A stretch of 43,046 bases of DNA. Origin: Fusobacteriaceae bacterium. GTDB taxonomy: Bacteria; Fusobacteriota; Fusobacteriia; Fusobacteriales; Fusobacteriaceae. The translations under genes were made by a program, and so were the position numbers. Below are positions 32,756-41,762 of the stretch, in pieces (the first letter of the stretch is position 1; each line of letters begins with the position of its first letter). The notes beneath the pieces were generated by a model. It did not search any database and was not told where the DNA came from. It was given only the letters and a program-made list of their open reading frames with translations. Where the stretch lies: NCBI GenBank assembly GCA_031289425.1, contig JAITPM010000114.1, positions 1 to 43,046 on the forward strand, in the 5' to 3' direction.

Positions 32756-33596
32756 CCACCCTTCTTTCCTTAGGTTTATTGCTTAGCTTAAGAAAAATAA
32801 ATATTGTCAGACCAGTAACCAATATCAAAGCCCCAGAAATCACTGATGCCAACGGCCAATTTCTTGTTGTAAGAAGGTGTTGAGCTATCAAATTCCCGAG
32901 CATAATCCCACTGGCACCTCCTACTAATTTTGGTACCGCATACGACCCCAAGCTTGGGATAAATGTAAATAAAACAGCTGTGACTATTCCTGATTTTATA
33001 TTTGGAATAAATACCTTAAAAAATGCTTGTCCATTTGTAAGTCCCAAATCCCTTGCGGCTTCTATGAGAGAAAAATCAAACTTTTCTATTACTGCATATA
33101 AAGGTAATATTGCAAAGGGCAAATTCGTATATACAGATATCACAATTATAGCTGTAAAATTGTATAAAAATTGCACTGGTTCTTTTATTATTCCTATTTT
33201 TAAAAGTATTTCGTTTATGAGTCCATTATTTCCTAATATAGCTATCCATGAGTATATTCTTATTAGAAAATTGGTCCAAAAAGGTATTATAATCAAAAAC
33301 AAAAGCTCTTGTTTATATTTTGATCTTGCTATAAAATAAGCACTGGGAATAGAAAGTCCTACAGTAAATATTGTTATCAAAATAGAGATATATATAGTCC
33401 TTAAAAGCACTATCAAAAATACTCTGTCTTTAAAAATACGAAAACTTTGCAATGAAAACTCAAGTTCTACCCCGCCATACACGCCTTTTTTCAGAAAAGC
33501 ATATACTAATACAATAACCATCGGGAGCATAAAAAATATCAAAAGCCATATAGTCAATGGCAGCGAATATAAAAAACCATATCTATCTTGCTTCAT
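32742..33596 (-). CDS. potB: Spermidine/putrescine ABC transporter permease PotB
   Basis: This 284-residue membrane protein forms the channel with PotC. After the first helix come LEFSLQSFRIFKD and several helices; the EAA loop is SLIEAARDLGLTNGQAFFKVFIPNIKSGI. FTFIPSLGSYAVPKLVGGASGIMLGNLI is typical of PotB. It starts with ATG about 7 bases after GAGGTG located inside potA, and overlaps both potA and potC by 14 bases, so the three are translated together. Confidence 0.93.
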   Translation of the reverse strand: MKQDRYGFLYSLPLTIWLLIFFMLPMVIVLVYAFLKKGVYGGVELEFSLQSFRIFKDRVFLIVLLRTIYISILITIFTVGLSIPSAYFIARSKYKQELLFLIIIPFWTNFLIRIYSWIAILGNNGLINEILLKIGIIKEPVQFLYNFTAIIVISVYTNLPFAILPLYAVIEKFDFSLIEAARDLGLTNGQAFFKVFIPNIKSGIVTAVLFTFIPSLGSYAVPKLVGGASGIMLGNLIAQHLLTTRNWPLASVISGALILVTGLTIFIFLKLSNKPKERRVDEDE

Positions 33597-34716
33597 CTTG
33601 AATCACCTCTACTAAAAAACCATCATCTGCATCCCAATATATATATGCTTCTTCATCCCACCATACTACTTCCTCATCTTCCTCATCAAAATAGATTGCA
33701 TGCTGTTTAAATATCTTAAATGGCATCTCTTTATTATTATTTATCCATACGAAATATTTACTTTGAAATCCTGAATATATAACTTCATGCACATAAACTT
33801 TTAAAATATTCGGATTTTTTATTGAATGAACAGGCTTTACTTTTGAAAGTTTCAATTTTTCCGGTCTTATCGAAACTCTTACATAATCTCCTATCTTTAT
33901 TTTTTTATCCATTTCAATTGTAATTTCACCCAAAATCGGATTTTTCAATTTTGCAAAGGTATCATCTATAATAGAAATAATTTCTCCTTCGAAAAAATTA
34001 TTGTCCCCTAAGAAATCTGCTACAAAAGAATTAACCGGAGCCTCATATACTTCAGCAGGTGTCCCTACCTGCAATATATTTCCCTTGTTCATAACTGCTA
34101 TTCTATCTGATATTGATAGTGCCTCTTGCTGGTCATGAGTAATAAATATAAAAGTAATCCCAACTTCATCATGAATATTATCAAGCTCAATAAGTAGGTT
34201 CTGTCTGAGTTTGGCATCAAGAGCCGACAACGGTTCATCTAGCAAAAGTACTCCTGGTTTATTTATAAGGGCTCTTGCAATTGAAACCCTCTGTTGCTGT
34301 CCTCCAGAAAGTTGATTTGGCTTTTTATTTATATGATCCTGTAATCCGACCAGATCAATATACTTACTTACTTCTGATTTTATCATATTTTCCGGAAGCC
34401 TCTTTATTCTCATTGTAAATGCTATATTTTCATACACTGTCAAATGCGGAAATAATGCATATTTTTGAAATATAGTATTTACATTTCTTTTATTGGGTGG
34501 CAAATTCACAATATTTTTATCGCCCAAATATATAGCACCACTATCCGGACTTATAAAGCCGGCAATCATTCTCAAAAGTGTGGTTTTCCCGCATCCAGAA
34601 GGTCCTAATATAGTGAAAAACTCTCCATCATCTATGGTCAAATTGATATTGTTCAATACTTTTTCTCCATCAAAACTTTTGTTTAAGTTTTCAATTCTTA
34701 TATCGTTTTTTTTCAA
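33583..34716 (-). CDS. potA: Spermidine/putrescine ABC transporter ATPase PotA
   Basis: This 377-residue ATPase has Walker A GPSGCGKTT (38-46), Q-loop TIFQKYALFPHL, signature LSGGQQQR (136-143), Walker B VLLLDEPLSALDAKLR and switch His ITHDQQEAL. The C-terminal TOBE-type region (about 235-377) is where polyamine feedback acts in known PotA. The frame opens with TTG, about 12 bases after GAGGGGGG, a longer spacing than usual; no ATG is available before Walker A, so low initiation efficiency is possible. It heads the operon and is divergent from the Na/Pi symporter gene. Confidence 0.93.
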   Translation of the reverse strand: MKKNDIRIENLNKSFDGEKVLNNINLTIDDGEFFTILGPSGCGKTTLLRMIAGFISPDSGAIYLGDKNIVNLPPNKRNVNTIFQKYALFPHLTVYENIAFTMRIKRLPENMIKSEVSKYIDLVGLQDHINKKPNQLSGGQQQRVSIARALINKPGVLLLDEPLSALDAKLRQNLLIELDNIHDEVGITFIFITHDQQEALSISDRIAVMNKGNILQVGTPAEVYEAPVNSFVADFLGDNNFFEGEIISIIDDTFAKLKNPILGEITIEMDKKIKIGDYVRVSIRPEKLKLSKVKPVHSIKNPNILKVYVHEVIYSGFQSKYFVWINNNKEMPFKIFKQHAIYFDEEDEEVVWWDEEAYIYWDADDGFLVEVIQDEAR

Positions 34717-34901
34717 TTTTTTAGTTTACCCCCCTCGTTTCTCTTATATTTTAAAAAAAATATTCACAAACATGTATACTGCCTATAATTATACCATAAA
34801 GACATATATTTTTATATAGAATTTTTTTGTAAAATATGATAACATACAAATATATGAATTTAATTTTAAAATTTATATAATAAAAAATACTAGGAGGAAC
34901 T

Positions 34902-36524
34902 GTGATTACAAGTATTATTTTAAATGTAATTGGCGGCCTTGGAATATTTTTGTACGGAATGGACAATATGTCCATTGGAATGCGAAAATTAGTAGGCCCA
35001 AAATTAAAAAAACTATTAGCGGTTCTTACAACAAACCGTGTAATGTCCGTACTTATAGGTATTTTCATTACAGCACTTGTTCAATCATCTTCAGCCAGCA
35101 CCGTAATGACAGTGGGTTTTGTAAATGCTTCGCTTTTAACTTTAAAGCAAGGTCTTGGAATAATTTTGGGTGCAAATATTGGTACCACACTGACAGGATG
35201 GATTTTAGTACTGAAAGTCGGTGATTACGGTTTACCATTAATCGGTATTTCTGCCATATTTTTCATTATTTTAGGGAAAGAAAAACATAAGACCATTGCT
35301 CTTACTATTATGAGTTTTGGTTTTATTTTTTTTGGATTAAACCTAATGAGTAATGGATTGAAACCCATCAAAGATCTTCCGGAATTCACAAGATTATTCC
35401 AACTATTTAAAGCTGATTCATATTTCGGAGTCTTAAAAGCTTGTCTTGTGGGCGCTATGGTTACTGGTGTTGTCCAATCTTCTGCCGCTACCATTGGAAT
35501 CACAATTGCATTAGCCAATCAAGGATTAATAGATTATCCTACTTCTGTGGCTCTAGTATTAGGTGAAAATGTCGGCACAACTGTTACTGCATTACTAGCT
35601 TCCTTGAATACTAATTCAAACGCCAAAAGAGCTGCCCTTGCTCATACGTTAATAAATGTATTCGGTGTTCTTTGGGTAACTACTTTATTTAGACCATATT
35701 TATATATATTAGAGAAAATAATGGATCCTTCTTTGCATATTGATAGATTCATTGCTACTTCTCATACTATATTTAATATTTTTAATGTACTATTACTCAC
35801 TCCATTTATAGGTCCTTTTTCAAAATTTTTGCTTTTGATAGTAAAAGATAAAAAAGAAGATAAAGAAAGAGTTACAAAACTTAATGCTCTTATGATAAAG
35901 GTTCCTCCGGTAGTAGTTTCTCAGACAAAATTAGAGGTTTTAGAAATGGGAAATAGAATAAAGGAAGTTTTCCTAGCTTTAGAAAATATATTCAATAAAG
36001 GTGAGAATATAGATAAATCTCTAAAGTTAATCGAAGATGCAGAATTATCCCTAGATCTATACGAAAAAGAAATTTCAGATATAAATTTTTGTATTTTATC
36101 CCGGGAATTAAGTATGGATATGGTAGATGAGACAAGAGGAAATCTGATTACAACTGATGAATATGAGACTATCAGCGATTATTTAGATAGAATTGCTCAA
36201 GAATTAAATAAATTAACAGAAGAGGATTTAGAATTATCCGAAGGAAATGTAAATGTGTTACTCACATTAAATTCTATGGTATCCCAATTTTTTAATGATA
36301 TATATTCTGCTTTTGACAAAAAAAATATACAAGCTTTCGTAAGTACAATAAAGCAATATGATGATATAAAATTTGTGTATAGAGAAGCAAAAACAGAACA
36401 TTTTTCTATGGAACATGGGAATATCCCTTCAAAATTAAGTACAGGATATATTGATATTTTACACTATTATCGAAGAGCAAGTGACCATATATATAATATA
36501 ATAGAACATTTTGCTCAGATATAA
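34902..36524 (+). CDS. Na+/phosphate symporter family protein (NptA/YjbB-like) with PhoU-like tail
   Basis: This 540-residue protein has two inverted membrane repeats carrying the QSS motifs: ALVQSSSASTVMTVGF (about 64-79) and GVVQSSAATIGITIAL (about 187-202), each followed by a GxNxGTT loop (LGANIGTTLTGW and LGENVGTTVTALL). From about residue 330 a helical cytoplasmic PhoU-like domain follows. The family couples Na+ to phosphate movement; YjbB exports phosphate. It starts with GTG, 5 bases after AGGAGG. It is a single gene, divergent from potA. Confidence 0.9.
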   Translation: MITSIILNVIGGLGIFLYGMDNMSIGMRKLVGPKLKKLLAVLTTNRVMSVLIGIFITALVQSSSASTVMTVGFVNASLLTLKQGLGIILGANIGTTLTGWILVLKVGDYGLPLIGISAIFFIILGKEKHKTIALTIMSFGFIFFGLNLMSNGLKPIKDLPEFTRLFQLFKADSYFGVLKACLVGAMVTGVVQSSAATIGITIALANQGLIDYPTSVALVLGENVGTTVTALLASLNTNSNAKRAALAHTLINVFGVLWVTTLFRPYLYILEKIMDPSLHIDRFIATSHTIFNIFNVLLLTPFIGPFSKFLLLIVKDKKEDKERVTKLNALMIKVPPVVVSQTKLEVLEMGNRIKEVFLALENIFNKGENIDKSLKLIEDAELSLDLYEKEISDINFCILSRELSMDMVDETRGNLITTDEYETISDYLDRIAQELNKLTEEDLELSEGNVNVLLTLNSMVSQFFNDIYSAFDKKNIQAFVSTIKQYDDIKFVYREAKTEHFSMEHGNIPSKLSTGYIDILHYYRRASDHIYNIIEHFAQI

Positions 36525-36626
36525 GAAATTATATTAATTTTATTTAGCTTATAATATGAATACAGATATTTATATTATCCCAAAGCGGGGTATTTGTTTT
36601 ATACAAATTTTTATGGAGGTTTTTTA

Positions 36627-38054
36627 ATGATTAGCTTTTTTACATGTTTAGCAATCCTTATTATAGGATACTTCACTTATGGAAAATATGTCGACAATAT
36701 CGTTAAGTCAGATGACAGAAATACTCCCGCTTACAGATTGGCAGATGGATCAGATTATGTTCCAATGGGAACTGCAAAAGTTTTCTTAATTCAACTCTTG
36801 AATATTGCCGGATTAGAACCAATATTTGGTGCTTTAGCGGGAGCTGTATGGGGACCTTCAGTGTTTCTCTGGATAACCTTTGGATCTGTTTTTGCGGGAG
36901 CCGTACATGATTTTTTGACTGGAATGATTTCAGAACGCAACGATGGAGCTACTATATCAGAAATAGTTGGAAAATATTTAGGACCCGTAATGAAATTTAT
37001 AATGCGTATATTTTCTGTTATTTTATTAATTTTAATAGGTGTTTTCTTTACCACAAACCCGGCATTACTCTTGGATTCAACTACTACTAATTTTTTTAGT
37101 ACTAATTTTTGGTTAATTGTGCTTATATTGTATTATTTTATAGCCACTTTTATTCCTATAGATAAAGTAATCGGGAAAATTTATCCAATATTTGGATTTT
37201 GTTTAATATTTATGGCTATTGGTGTTATTACAATGTTATTTATAAATGAGTATAAAATCCCTGAAATCACGCTATCTAACTTACACCCGAACAAAATTCC
37301 TATTTGGCCGGTAATGTTTATAAATGTAACTTGTGGCGCAATATCCGGATTCCATGCTACTCAATCTCCTTTGATGGCTCGCTGTATGAAAAGTGAAAAG
37401 GAAGGTAAAAAAATATTCTATGGTGCAATGATAGCTGAAGGCATTATCACCCTTATTTGGGCTGCTGCTGGATGTGCTTTCTATAATGGTACTGTTGGTT
37501 TGAATGAGGCTCTGGAATCAGGTGCAGGCACTGTAGTGTATCAAATATGCAGTGGTCTCATGGGACCAATGGGTGCTTTTGTTGCAATGATTGGAGTCAT
37601 TGCGTGCCCTGTGTCTTCAGCTGATACGGCTTATCGTAGTGCTAGACTTACTTTGGCGGCTTGGTTCAAATATGATCAAAAACCTCTCAAGAATAGGTTG
37701 GCCATATCAATCCCCTTATTAATAGTTGGTGCTATACTAACCAAAATTGATGTTCGCAAAATATGGAGTTATTTTTCCTGGTCAAATCAAACTCTTGCAA
37801 TGGTTGTTCTATGGGCATGTTCAGTTTATCTGGTAGCAAACAATTTGAACTATTGGATAGCAGTAATCCCGGCTACATTCATGTCTGCTGTAAGTTGTGC
37901 TTTCATATTAAATTCAGGATTGGGGTTTAGTCTTTCTCTTTCTATATCTTGTATCATAGGTATAGTTTTTGCCATTATATGCTTTATAATATTCTGGATG
38001 AAGGCTTCTAAAATAAAAAACGGAGATGAAATTTTAGCAGATATTAATATTTAA
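36627..38054 (+). CDS. CstA-family carrier (short form)
   Basis: This membrane protein of about 475 residues has many hydrophobic segments. PIFGALAGAVWGPSVFLWITFGSVFAGAVHDFLTGMISERNDG is the CstA core and GAISGFHATQSPLMARC its second hallmark. PVSSADTAYRSARL and WSNQTLAMVVLWA follow. CstA was named a carbon starvation protein; members import peptides or pyruvate. This is the short form (about 480 residues) rather than the 690-700 residues of the enteric protein. An upstream TTG at 36594 is possible, but the ATG at 36627 lies 6 bases after GGAGGT and was chosen. Confidence 0.92.
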   Translation: MISFFTCLAILIIGYFTYGKYVDNIVKSDDRNTPAYRLADGSDYVPMGTAKVFLIQLLNIAGLEPIFGALAGAVWGPSVFLWITFGSVFAGAVHDFLTGMISERNDGATISEIVGKYLGPVMKFIMRIFSVILLILIGVFFTTNPALLLDSTTTNFFSTNFWLIVLILYYFIATFIPIDKVIGKIYPIFGFCLIFMAIGVITMLFINEYKIPEITLSNLHPNKIPIWPVMFINVTCGAISGFHATQSPLMARCMKSEKEGKKIFYGAMIAEGIITLIWAAAGCAFYNGTVGLNEALESGAGTVVYQICSGLMGPMGAFVAMIGVIACPVSSADTAYRSARLTLAAWFKYDQKPLKNRLAISIPLLIVGAILTKIDVRKIWSYFSWSNQTLAMVVLWACSVYLVANNLNYWIAVIPATFMSAVSCAFILNSGLGFSLSLSISCIIGIVFAIICFIIFWMKASKIKNGDEILADINI

Positions 38055-38094
38055 ATATTATAAAATATTCTATTCTATCAATTGATTTAAATAC

Positions 38095-38131
38095 AAAAAA
38101 ACTGAGCAGTAAATATATAGCTCAGTTTTTT
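38095..38131. terminator. Bidirectional terminator between cstA-like gene and repeat-protein genes
   Basis: ACTGAGC (38101-38107) and GCTCAGT (38120-38126) form a 7-bp stem. It is flanked by A6 (38095-38100) and T6 (38126-38131), serving the two convergent transcripts. Confidence 0.9.
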
Positions 38132-38149
38132 GTTATAATATATCAATAA

Positions 38150-38905
38150 TTATTTTTTATTTGAACGAGTCCTTCCCGTATCGTCGTCTTCCTCATTAAC
38201 AATTAAATCTTTCTCATCAAATAAAACTTTTTTCTCTAATTTTCCATCCTTATCATATATTGATACTTCTTCCTCTACCTTGTCTTTTTTCCAATTTACC
38301 GTTGCCTTTAATTGACCATTTTTATGAAAATATCTCCCAAGTCCGTGTTTAACATCATTTTTATAAGTTACTTCACTCATCAAAACCCCATTATCATAAA
38401 TTTTTTTTAATGTACCATTTATTTTATCATTTTTATAAAATATTCTACTTATAATGTTACCATTTTTATTATATACTATAGCTTCTCCATTTTTTTTATC
38501 TTTTTTATATGGAATTTCTGATTGTATTACTCCATTTTCGTAATAATCACTTACGATTCCATCCAAAACTCCATTTTTATAAGTAACATTTTTTTTCAAT
38601 TTCCCATTTCTATAGTATAATTTGGATAATCCTTCTTTTTTACCTTTTTCGTACCACAATTCTTTTTCAAGTCGTTTATTTTCATAATAACTCTTGAATT
38701 GACCATTTGGAATACCTTTTAAAAAAGTTCCTTCTGTTTCCATTTTACCATTTTCATAAAATCCTTTGATTTTTCCTGTAAATGGTTTATTGGATGATTT
38801 TTCATAAAAGACTCCTTTTTTTTCTATAATATTAGATCTATCTATTTCTGTTGAATATGTAAATACAGATATTATAAATAAAAATAGAATCAGAATTTTT
38901 TTCAT
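38150..38905 (-). CDS. Exported YwqK/MORN_2 repeat protein 1
   Basis: This 251-residue protein has a Sec signal peptide (MKKILILFLFIISVFTYS) followed by about eight units of roughly 22-23 residues. Their core is YYENG-x-x-x-x-E-x-x-x-K-x-x-x-x-G (e.g. GFYENGKMETEGTFLKG, YYRNGKLKKNVTYKNG), the MORN variant seen in YwqK-type antitoxin components. The tail is acidic then basic (NEEDDDTGRTRSNKK). It is the last of three tandem paralogues. The secretion signal argues against an intracellular antitoxin role; a surface or periplasmic scaffold is as likely. Fusobacteria carry many such genes. Confidence 0.85.
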   Translation of the reverse strand: MKKILILFLFIISVFTYSTEIDRSNIIEKKGVFYEKSSNKPFTGKIKGFYENGKMETEGTFLKGIPNGQFKSYYENKRLEKELWYEKGKKEGLSKLYYRNGKLKKNVTYKNGVLDGIVSDYYENGVIQSEIPYKKDKKNGEAIVYNKNGNIISRIFYKNDKINGTLKKIYDNGVLMSEVTYKNDVKHGLGRYFHKNGQLKATVNWKKDKVEEEVSIYDKDGKLEKKVLFDEKDLIVNEEDDDTGRTRSNKK

Positions 38906-38952
38906 AATCTCACCTATTTAAACTAGTTATTTATTTTGAAAATATAAAACAA

Positions 38953-39876
38953 TTAATTATTTATAACAGGAACATCATCCTTAAATTCATTACTTGATAA
39001 AACTTTCCCATCATCACTATACTCTACTGCTTTCCCATTTAATTGGTCGTTTATAAAAGTACACTCTACTTTTATTTTCCCGTTTTTGTGATATTCCTTC
39101 ATTACGCCTTCTCTAAGATCATCCTTAAAAGTCGCTTCTAACCATAATTTACCGTCGTCATAATATTGTTTGAACGTACTATTTTTTTTATTGTTTTCAA
39201 AATTAACTTCCCCAAGCAAATTACCATTTTCATAATATTCTTTATAAAGACCATCTTTAGCATCATTCTTATAATTAGTTTCAATGGAAACTTTGCCATT
39301 TTTGTGATATTCTACTCCCTTACCATTTCTCATATCTTTAGAATAAGCATATTCAGATTTTTTCTTCCCATCTTCATAATATTTTATTTCCAACCCTTCT
39401 ACCATATCATTTACATAAGCAAATTCACTTTTTAATTTACCATTTTCATAATATTCTCTATAAGGGCCACTTAATTTTTCACCATCTACATTACTTTCTC
39501 TTAATATCATTCCATTTGAATAATATTCTTTTATTACACATTTATTCCCATCATATTCTTCCAACATTTGTATAGTACTATTCTCATAGTAATGTTTCCA
39601 CGTACCAATTTTTTTATCGTTTTCAAAATTTCCCTCAGATCGCAATTTACCATTTGTATAGTATCCCTTTGATATACCCGACATTTTTCCATCTTTGAAT
39701 GACACTTCTGTCCTAATATTTCCATCTTTGTAATAACCTTTAGCTATTCCTGTAAATGGAACATTTTTTGTTGTATTATACCAAACATTGTCTTTTTTTT
39801 CCAATTTTGACGAGTCTATAGTAGTGGCTAGCACCCCTAAACTTACTATCATCAATATCCCTAAAATCTTTTTCAT
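38953..39876 (-). CDS. Exported YwqK/MORN_2 repeat protein 2
   Basis: With 307 residues this is the longest of the three paralogues. It has a signal peptide (MKKILGILMIVSLGVLATTID) and about 11 repeats such as YYENGKLKSEFAYVNDMVEG and YYEDGKKKSEYAYSKDMRNG. Unit length is about 23 residues. A free Cys appears in two units (EEYDGNKCVIKEYYS and IKVECTFIND). It shares the N-terminal pattern signal-SSKLEKKDNVWYN-PFTGIAKGYYKDG with repeat protein 1, showing that the genes arose by duplication. The start is ATG after GGAGG. Confidence 0.85.
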   Translation of the reverse strand: MKKILGILMIVSLGVLATTIDSSKLEKKDNVWYNTTKNVPFTGIAKGYYKDGNIRTEVSFKDGKMSGISKGYYTNGKLRSEGNFENDKKIGTWKHYYENSTIQMLEEYDGNKCVIKEYYSNGMILRESNVDGEKLSGPYREYYENGKLKSEFAYVNDMVEGLEIKYYEDGKKKSEYAYSKDMRNGKGVEYHKNGKVSIETNYKNDAKDGLYKEYYENGNLLGEVNFENNKKNSTFKQYYDDGKLWLEATFKDDLREGVMKEYHKNGKIKVECTFINDQLNGKAVEYSDDGKVLSSNEFKDDVPVINN

Positions 39877-39935
39877 TTATTTTTTCCTCCAGACTAGTAT
39901 TTATCTCTTAATTTTTTTTATTTTTTATTTTTTTC

Positions 39936-40721
39936 TCATTTTTTCTTTACATTTTTAGTATTATTCTTTTTTGTATCTTCTTTTTTTGGAGTTTTAGCAT
40001 TCGTATTTACTTTTTTAACTATATCCGTTTTTTCCTCTATTTTGTCCAATTCACCTAGAGAAATTTCTTTATCTGGTTTATTGCTCGTTTTTAAACTTTG
40101 GAATCCTCCGGCAGAAGATTTTTCTCTCCCATCTTCATAGTATTGTTTCCCTTTTCCATTGGCTTTCCCAGCTACATAAGTTATTTCCGAAGCCAATTTT
40201 CCATTTTTATAGTATCTTTTTATAATTCCATTCAATTTATCAGCACTATAATTGAGCTCCGATTCCAATTTTCCATCTTTATTATAATTTTTTTCAGAGC
40301 CTGTTCTTTTGTCATTTTGATATGTCGTTATAGATTGTAATTTTCCATTTTCATAATAAGTTTTCGAAATCCCATTTTTTTTGCCGGCTTTATATGTCCT
40401 CTCAGCTTTCACATTTCCATTTTGAAAGAATTCCTTTATAGGTCCGTCTACAATTCCATTTGTATAATAAATCTCACCTTGTGTTTTCCCATTCTCATAA
40501 TAAGTCCTTGTGAGGCCGTCAAATTTTCCCTTTTCAAAATGTAAGTCAGCTTTTAATTTTCCATTATTATAATAATCTTTTGCTAATCCTGTAAAAAGGT
40601 TTTGAGTATTTTCATAATATGTAAGTCCATCATCCCTTGCTTCTAGTTCAGATATTTTAACAGCAGTTGCCAAAAGAACACTAGACAATAGAACAACTAT
40701 CAAAACAATTAATTTTTTCAT
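39936..40721 (-). CDS. Exported YwqK/MORN_2 repeat protein 3
   Basis: This 261-residue first gene of the tandem array has a signal peptide (MKKLIVLIVVLLSSVLLAT), then about seven repeats (YYENGKTQGEIYYTNGIVDG, FFQNGNVKAERTYKAGKKNG). It then has a different C-terminal third that is Lys/Thr/Asn-rich and repeat-free (from about residue 205, ending in KNNTKNVKKK). That tail is absent from the other two. It starts with ATG after GGGAG and has a good promoter, so it may drive all three genes; gaps between them are about 47-59 bp. Confidence 0.85.
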   Translation of the reverse strand: MKKLIVLIVVLLSSVLLATAVKISELEARDDGLTYYENTQNLFTGLAKDYYNNGKLKADLHFEKGKFDGLTRTYYENGKTQGEIYYTNGIVDGPIKEFFQNGNVKAERTYKAGKKNGISKTYYENGKLQSITTYQNDKRTGSEKNYNKDGKLESELNYSADKLNGIIKRYYKNGKLASEITYVAGKANGKGKQYYEDGREKSSAGGFQSLKTSNKPDKEISLGELDKIEEKTDIVKKVNTNAKTPKKEDTKKNNTKNVKKK

Positions 40722-40760
40722 ATTTTATCTCCCGTGTGTACAGATAATCTTTTCATAAAC

Positions 40761-40789
40761 ATTTTATCATAAATTACTTATCATTTCAA
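40761..40789 (-). promoter_or_regulatory. Promoter of the repeat-protein array
   Basis: On the minus strand TTGAAA (40789-40784) and TAAAAT (40766-40761) are spaced by 17 bases, about 40 bases upstream of repeat protein 3. Confidence 0.6.
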
Positions 40790-40810
40790 ATTATATTATA
40801 TAATAAAAAA

Positions 40811-40847
40811 AATCTACTAAAAAGTCAAAACTTTAGTAGATTTTTTA
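40811..40847. terminator. Terminator after the SDR gene
   Basis: ATCTACTAAA (40812-40821) and TTTAGTAGAT (40832-40841) pair over 10 bp. Runs of A on the left and T on the right make it usable from both sides; on the minus strand it ends the SDR transcript. Confidence 0.85.
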
Positions 40848-40856
40848 TCTATATTA

Positions 40857-41666
40857 TTATTTAGGTTGTTTTCCGATATACGCAAGTATTCCTCCATCAA
40901 CATATAATATATGCCCGTTCACAAAATTACTTGCATCACTAGCTAGGAATATTGTCGGTCCTATCAGGTCATCAGTTTCTCCCCATCTGGCTGCAGGAGT
41001 TTTAGCTATTATAAAGCTATCAAATGGATGTCTTGAGCCATCCGCCTGTTTCTCTCTGAGTGGTGCAGTCTGTGGAGTAGAAATATATCCCGGTCCTATT
41101 CCATTGCATTGAATGTTATATTCTCCATATTCACTACAAATATTTCTGGTAAGCATTTTCAGCCCACCCTTTGCTGCCGCATAAGCGCTTACAGTTTCCC
41201 GGCCTAATTCTGACATCATAGAACAAATATTGATTATTTTTCCATGCCCTTTTTTTATCATGCTTGGTATAACAGCCTTAGATACAATAAAAGGTGCATT
41301 TAAATCTACATCTATCACTTTTCTAAAATCACTTGCTGTCATATCACACATAGGGATACGTTTAATTATTCCGGCGTTATTTACAAGAATATCAATAGTG
41401 CCAACTTCTTTTTCTATTTTATCAATCAATTCATACACAGCTTTTTCATCAGTCACATCACATACATATCCATAGGCGTCTATTCCCAATTCCTTGTATG
41501 CTTTCAACCCCATATCTACCAATTCTTGATTGATATCATTAAAAACTATCCTAGCTCCAACACTTGCAAATCCACTTGCTATTGCGAATCCTATTCCATA
41601 AGAAGCCCCTGTTACCAAAGCGATTTTATCATTTAACGAAAATGAACAAATATCAAATTTTCCCAT
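40857..41666 (-). CDS. SDR-family dehydrogenase, gluconate 5-dehydrogenase-like
   Basis: This 269-residue classical short-chain dehydrogenase has the cofactor motif TGASYGIG (19-26), NNAG (96-99), Ser near 149-152 and catalytic Tyr162-x3-Lys166 (YAAAK). The C-terminal PGYISTPQTAPLREKQ and the ending NGHILYVDGGILAYIGKQP match gluconate 5-dehydrogenase/2-dehydro-3-deoxy-gluconate oxidoreductase relatives. The DINQ after the second beta-strand (acidic Asp) favours NAD(H). It is followed by a terminator. Upstream on the same strand are a GntR/FCD regulator and a TctA permease, a usual layout for sugar-acid uptake and oxidation. Confidence 0.85.
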   Translation of the reverse strand: MGKFDICSFSLNDKIALVTGASYGIGFAIASGFASVGARIVFNDINQELVDMGLKAYKELGIDAYGYVCDVTDEKAVYELIDKIEKEVGTIDILVNNAGIIKRIPMCDMTASDFRKVIDVDLNAPFIVSKAVIPSMIKKGHGKIINICSMMSELGRETVSAYAAAKGGLKMLTRNICSEYGEYNIQCNGIGPGYISTPQTAPLREKQADGSRHPFDSFIIAKTPAARWGETDDLIGPTIFLASDASNFVNGHILYVDGGILAYIGKQPK

Positions 41667-41762
41667 TTTAAATCATACTCCTTTTCTATTTATCATTTAT
41701 ATATGTTTATATTCCTTAATGTTTGCGATATTTAATATCCAGAAAATCACTATAATTTCCAA

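Noticed and set aside
38150-40721. The MORN-type genes as antitoxins of a toxin-antitoxin system
   Set aside because: All have Sec signal peptides and no toxin gene is adjacent; the database-style name is not supported by context.
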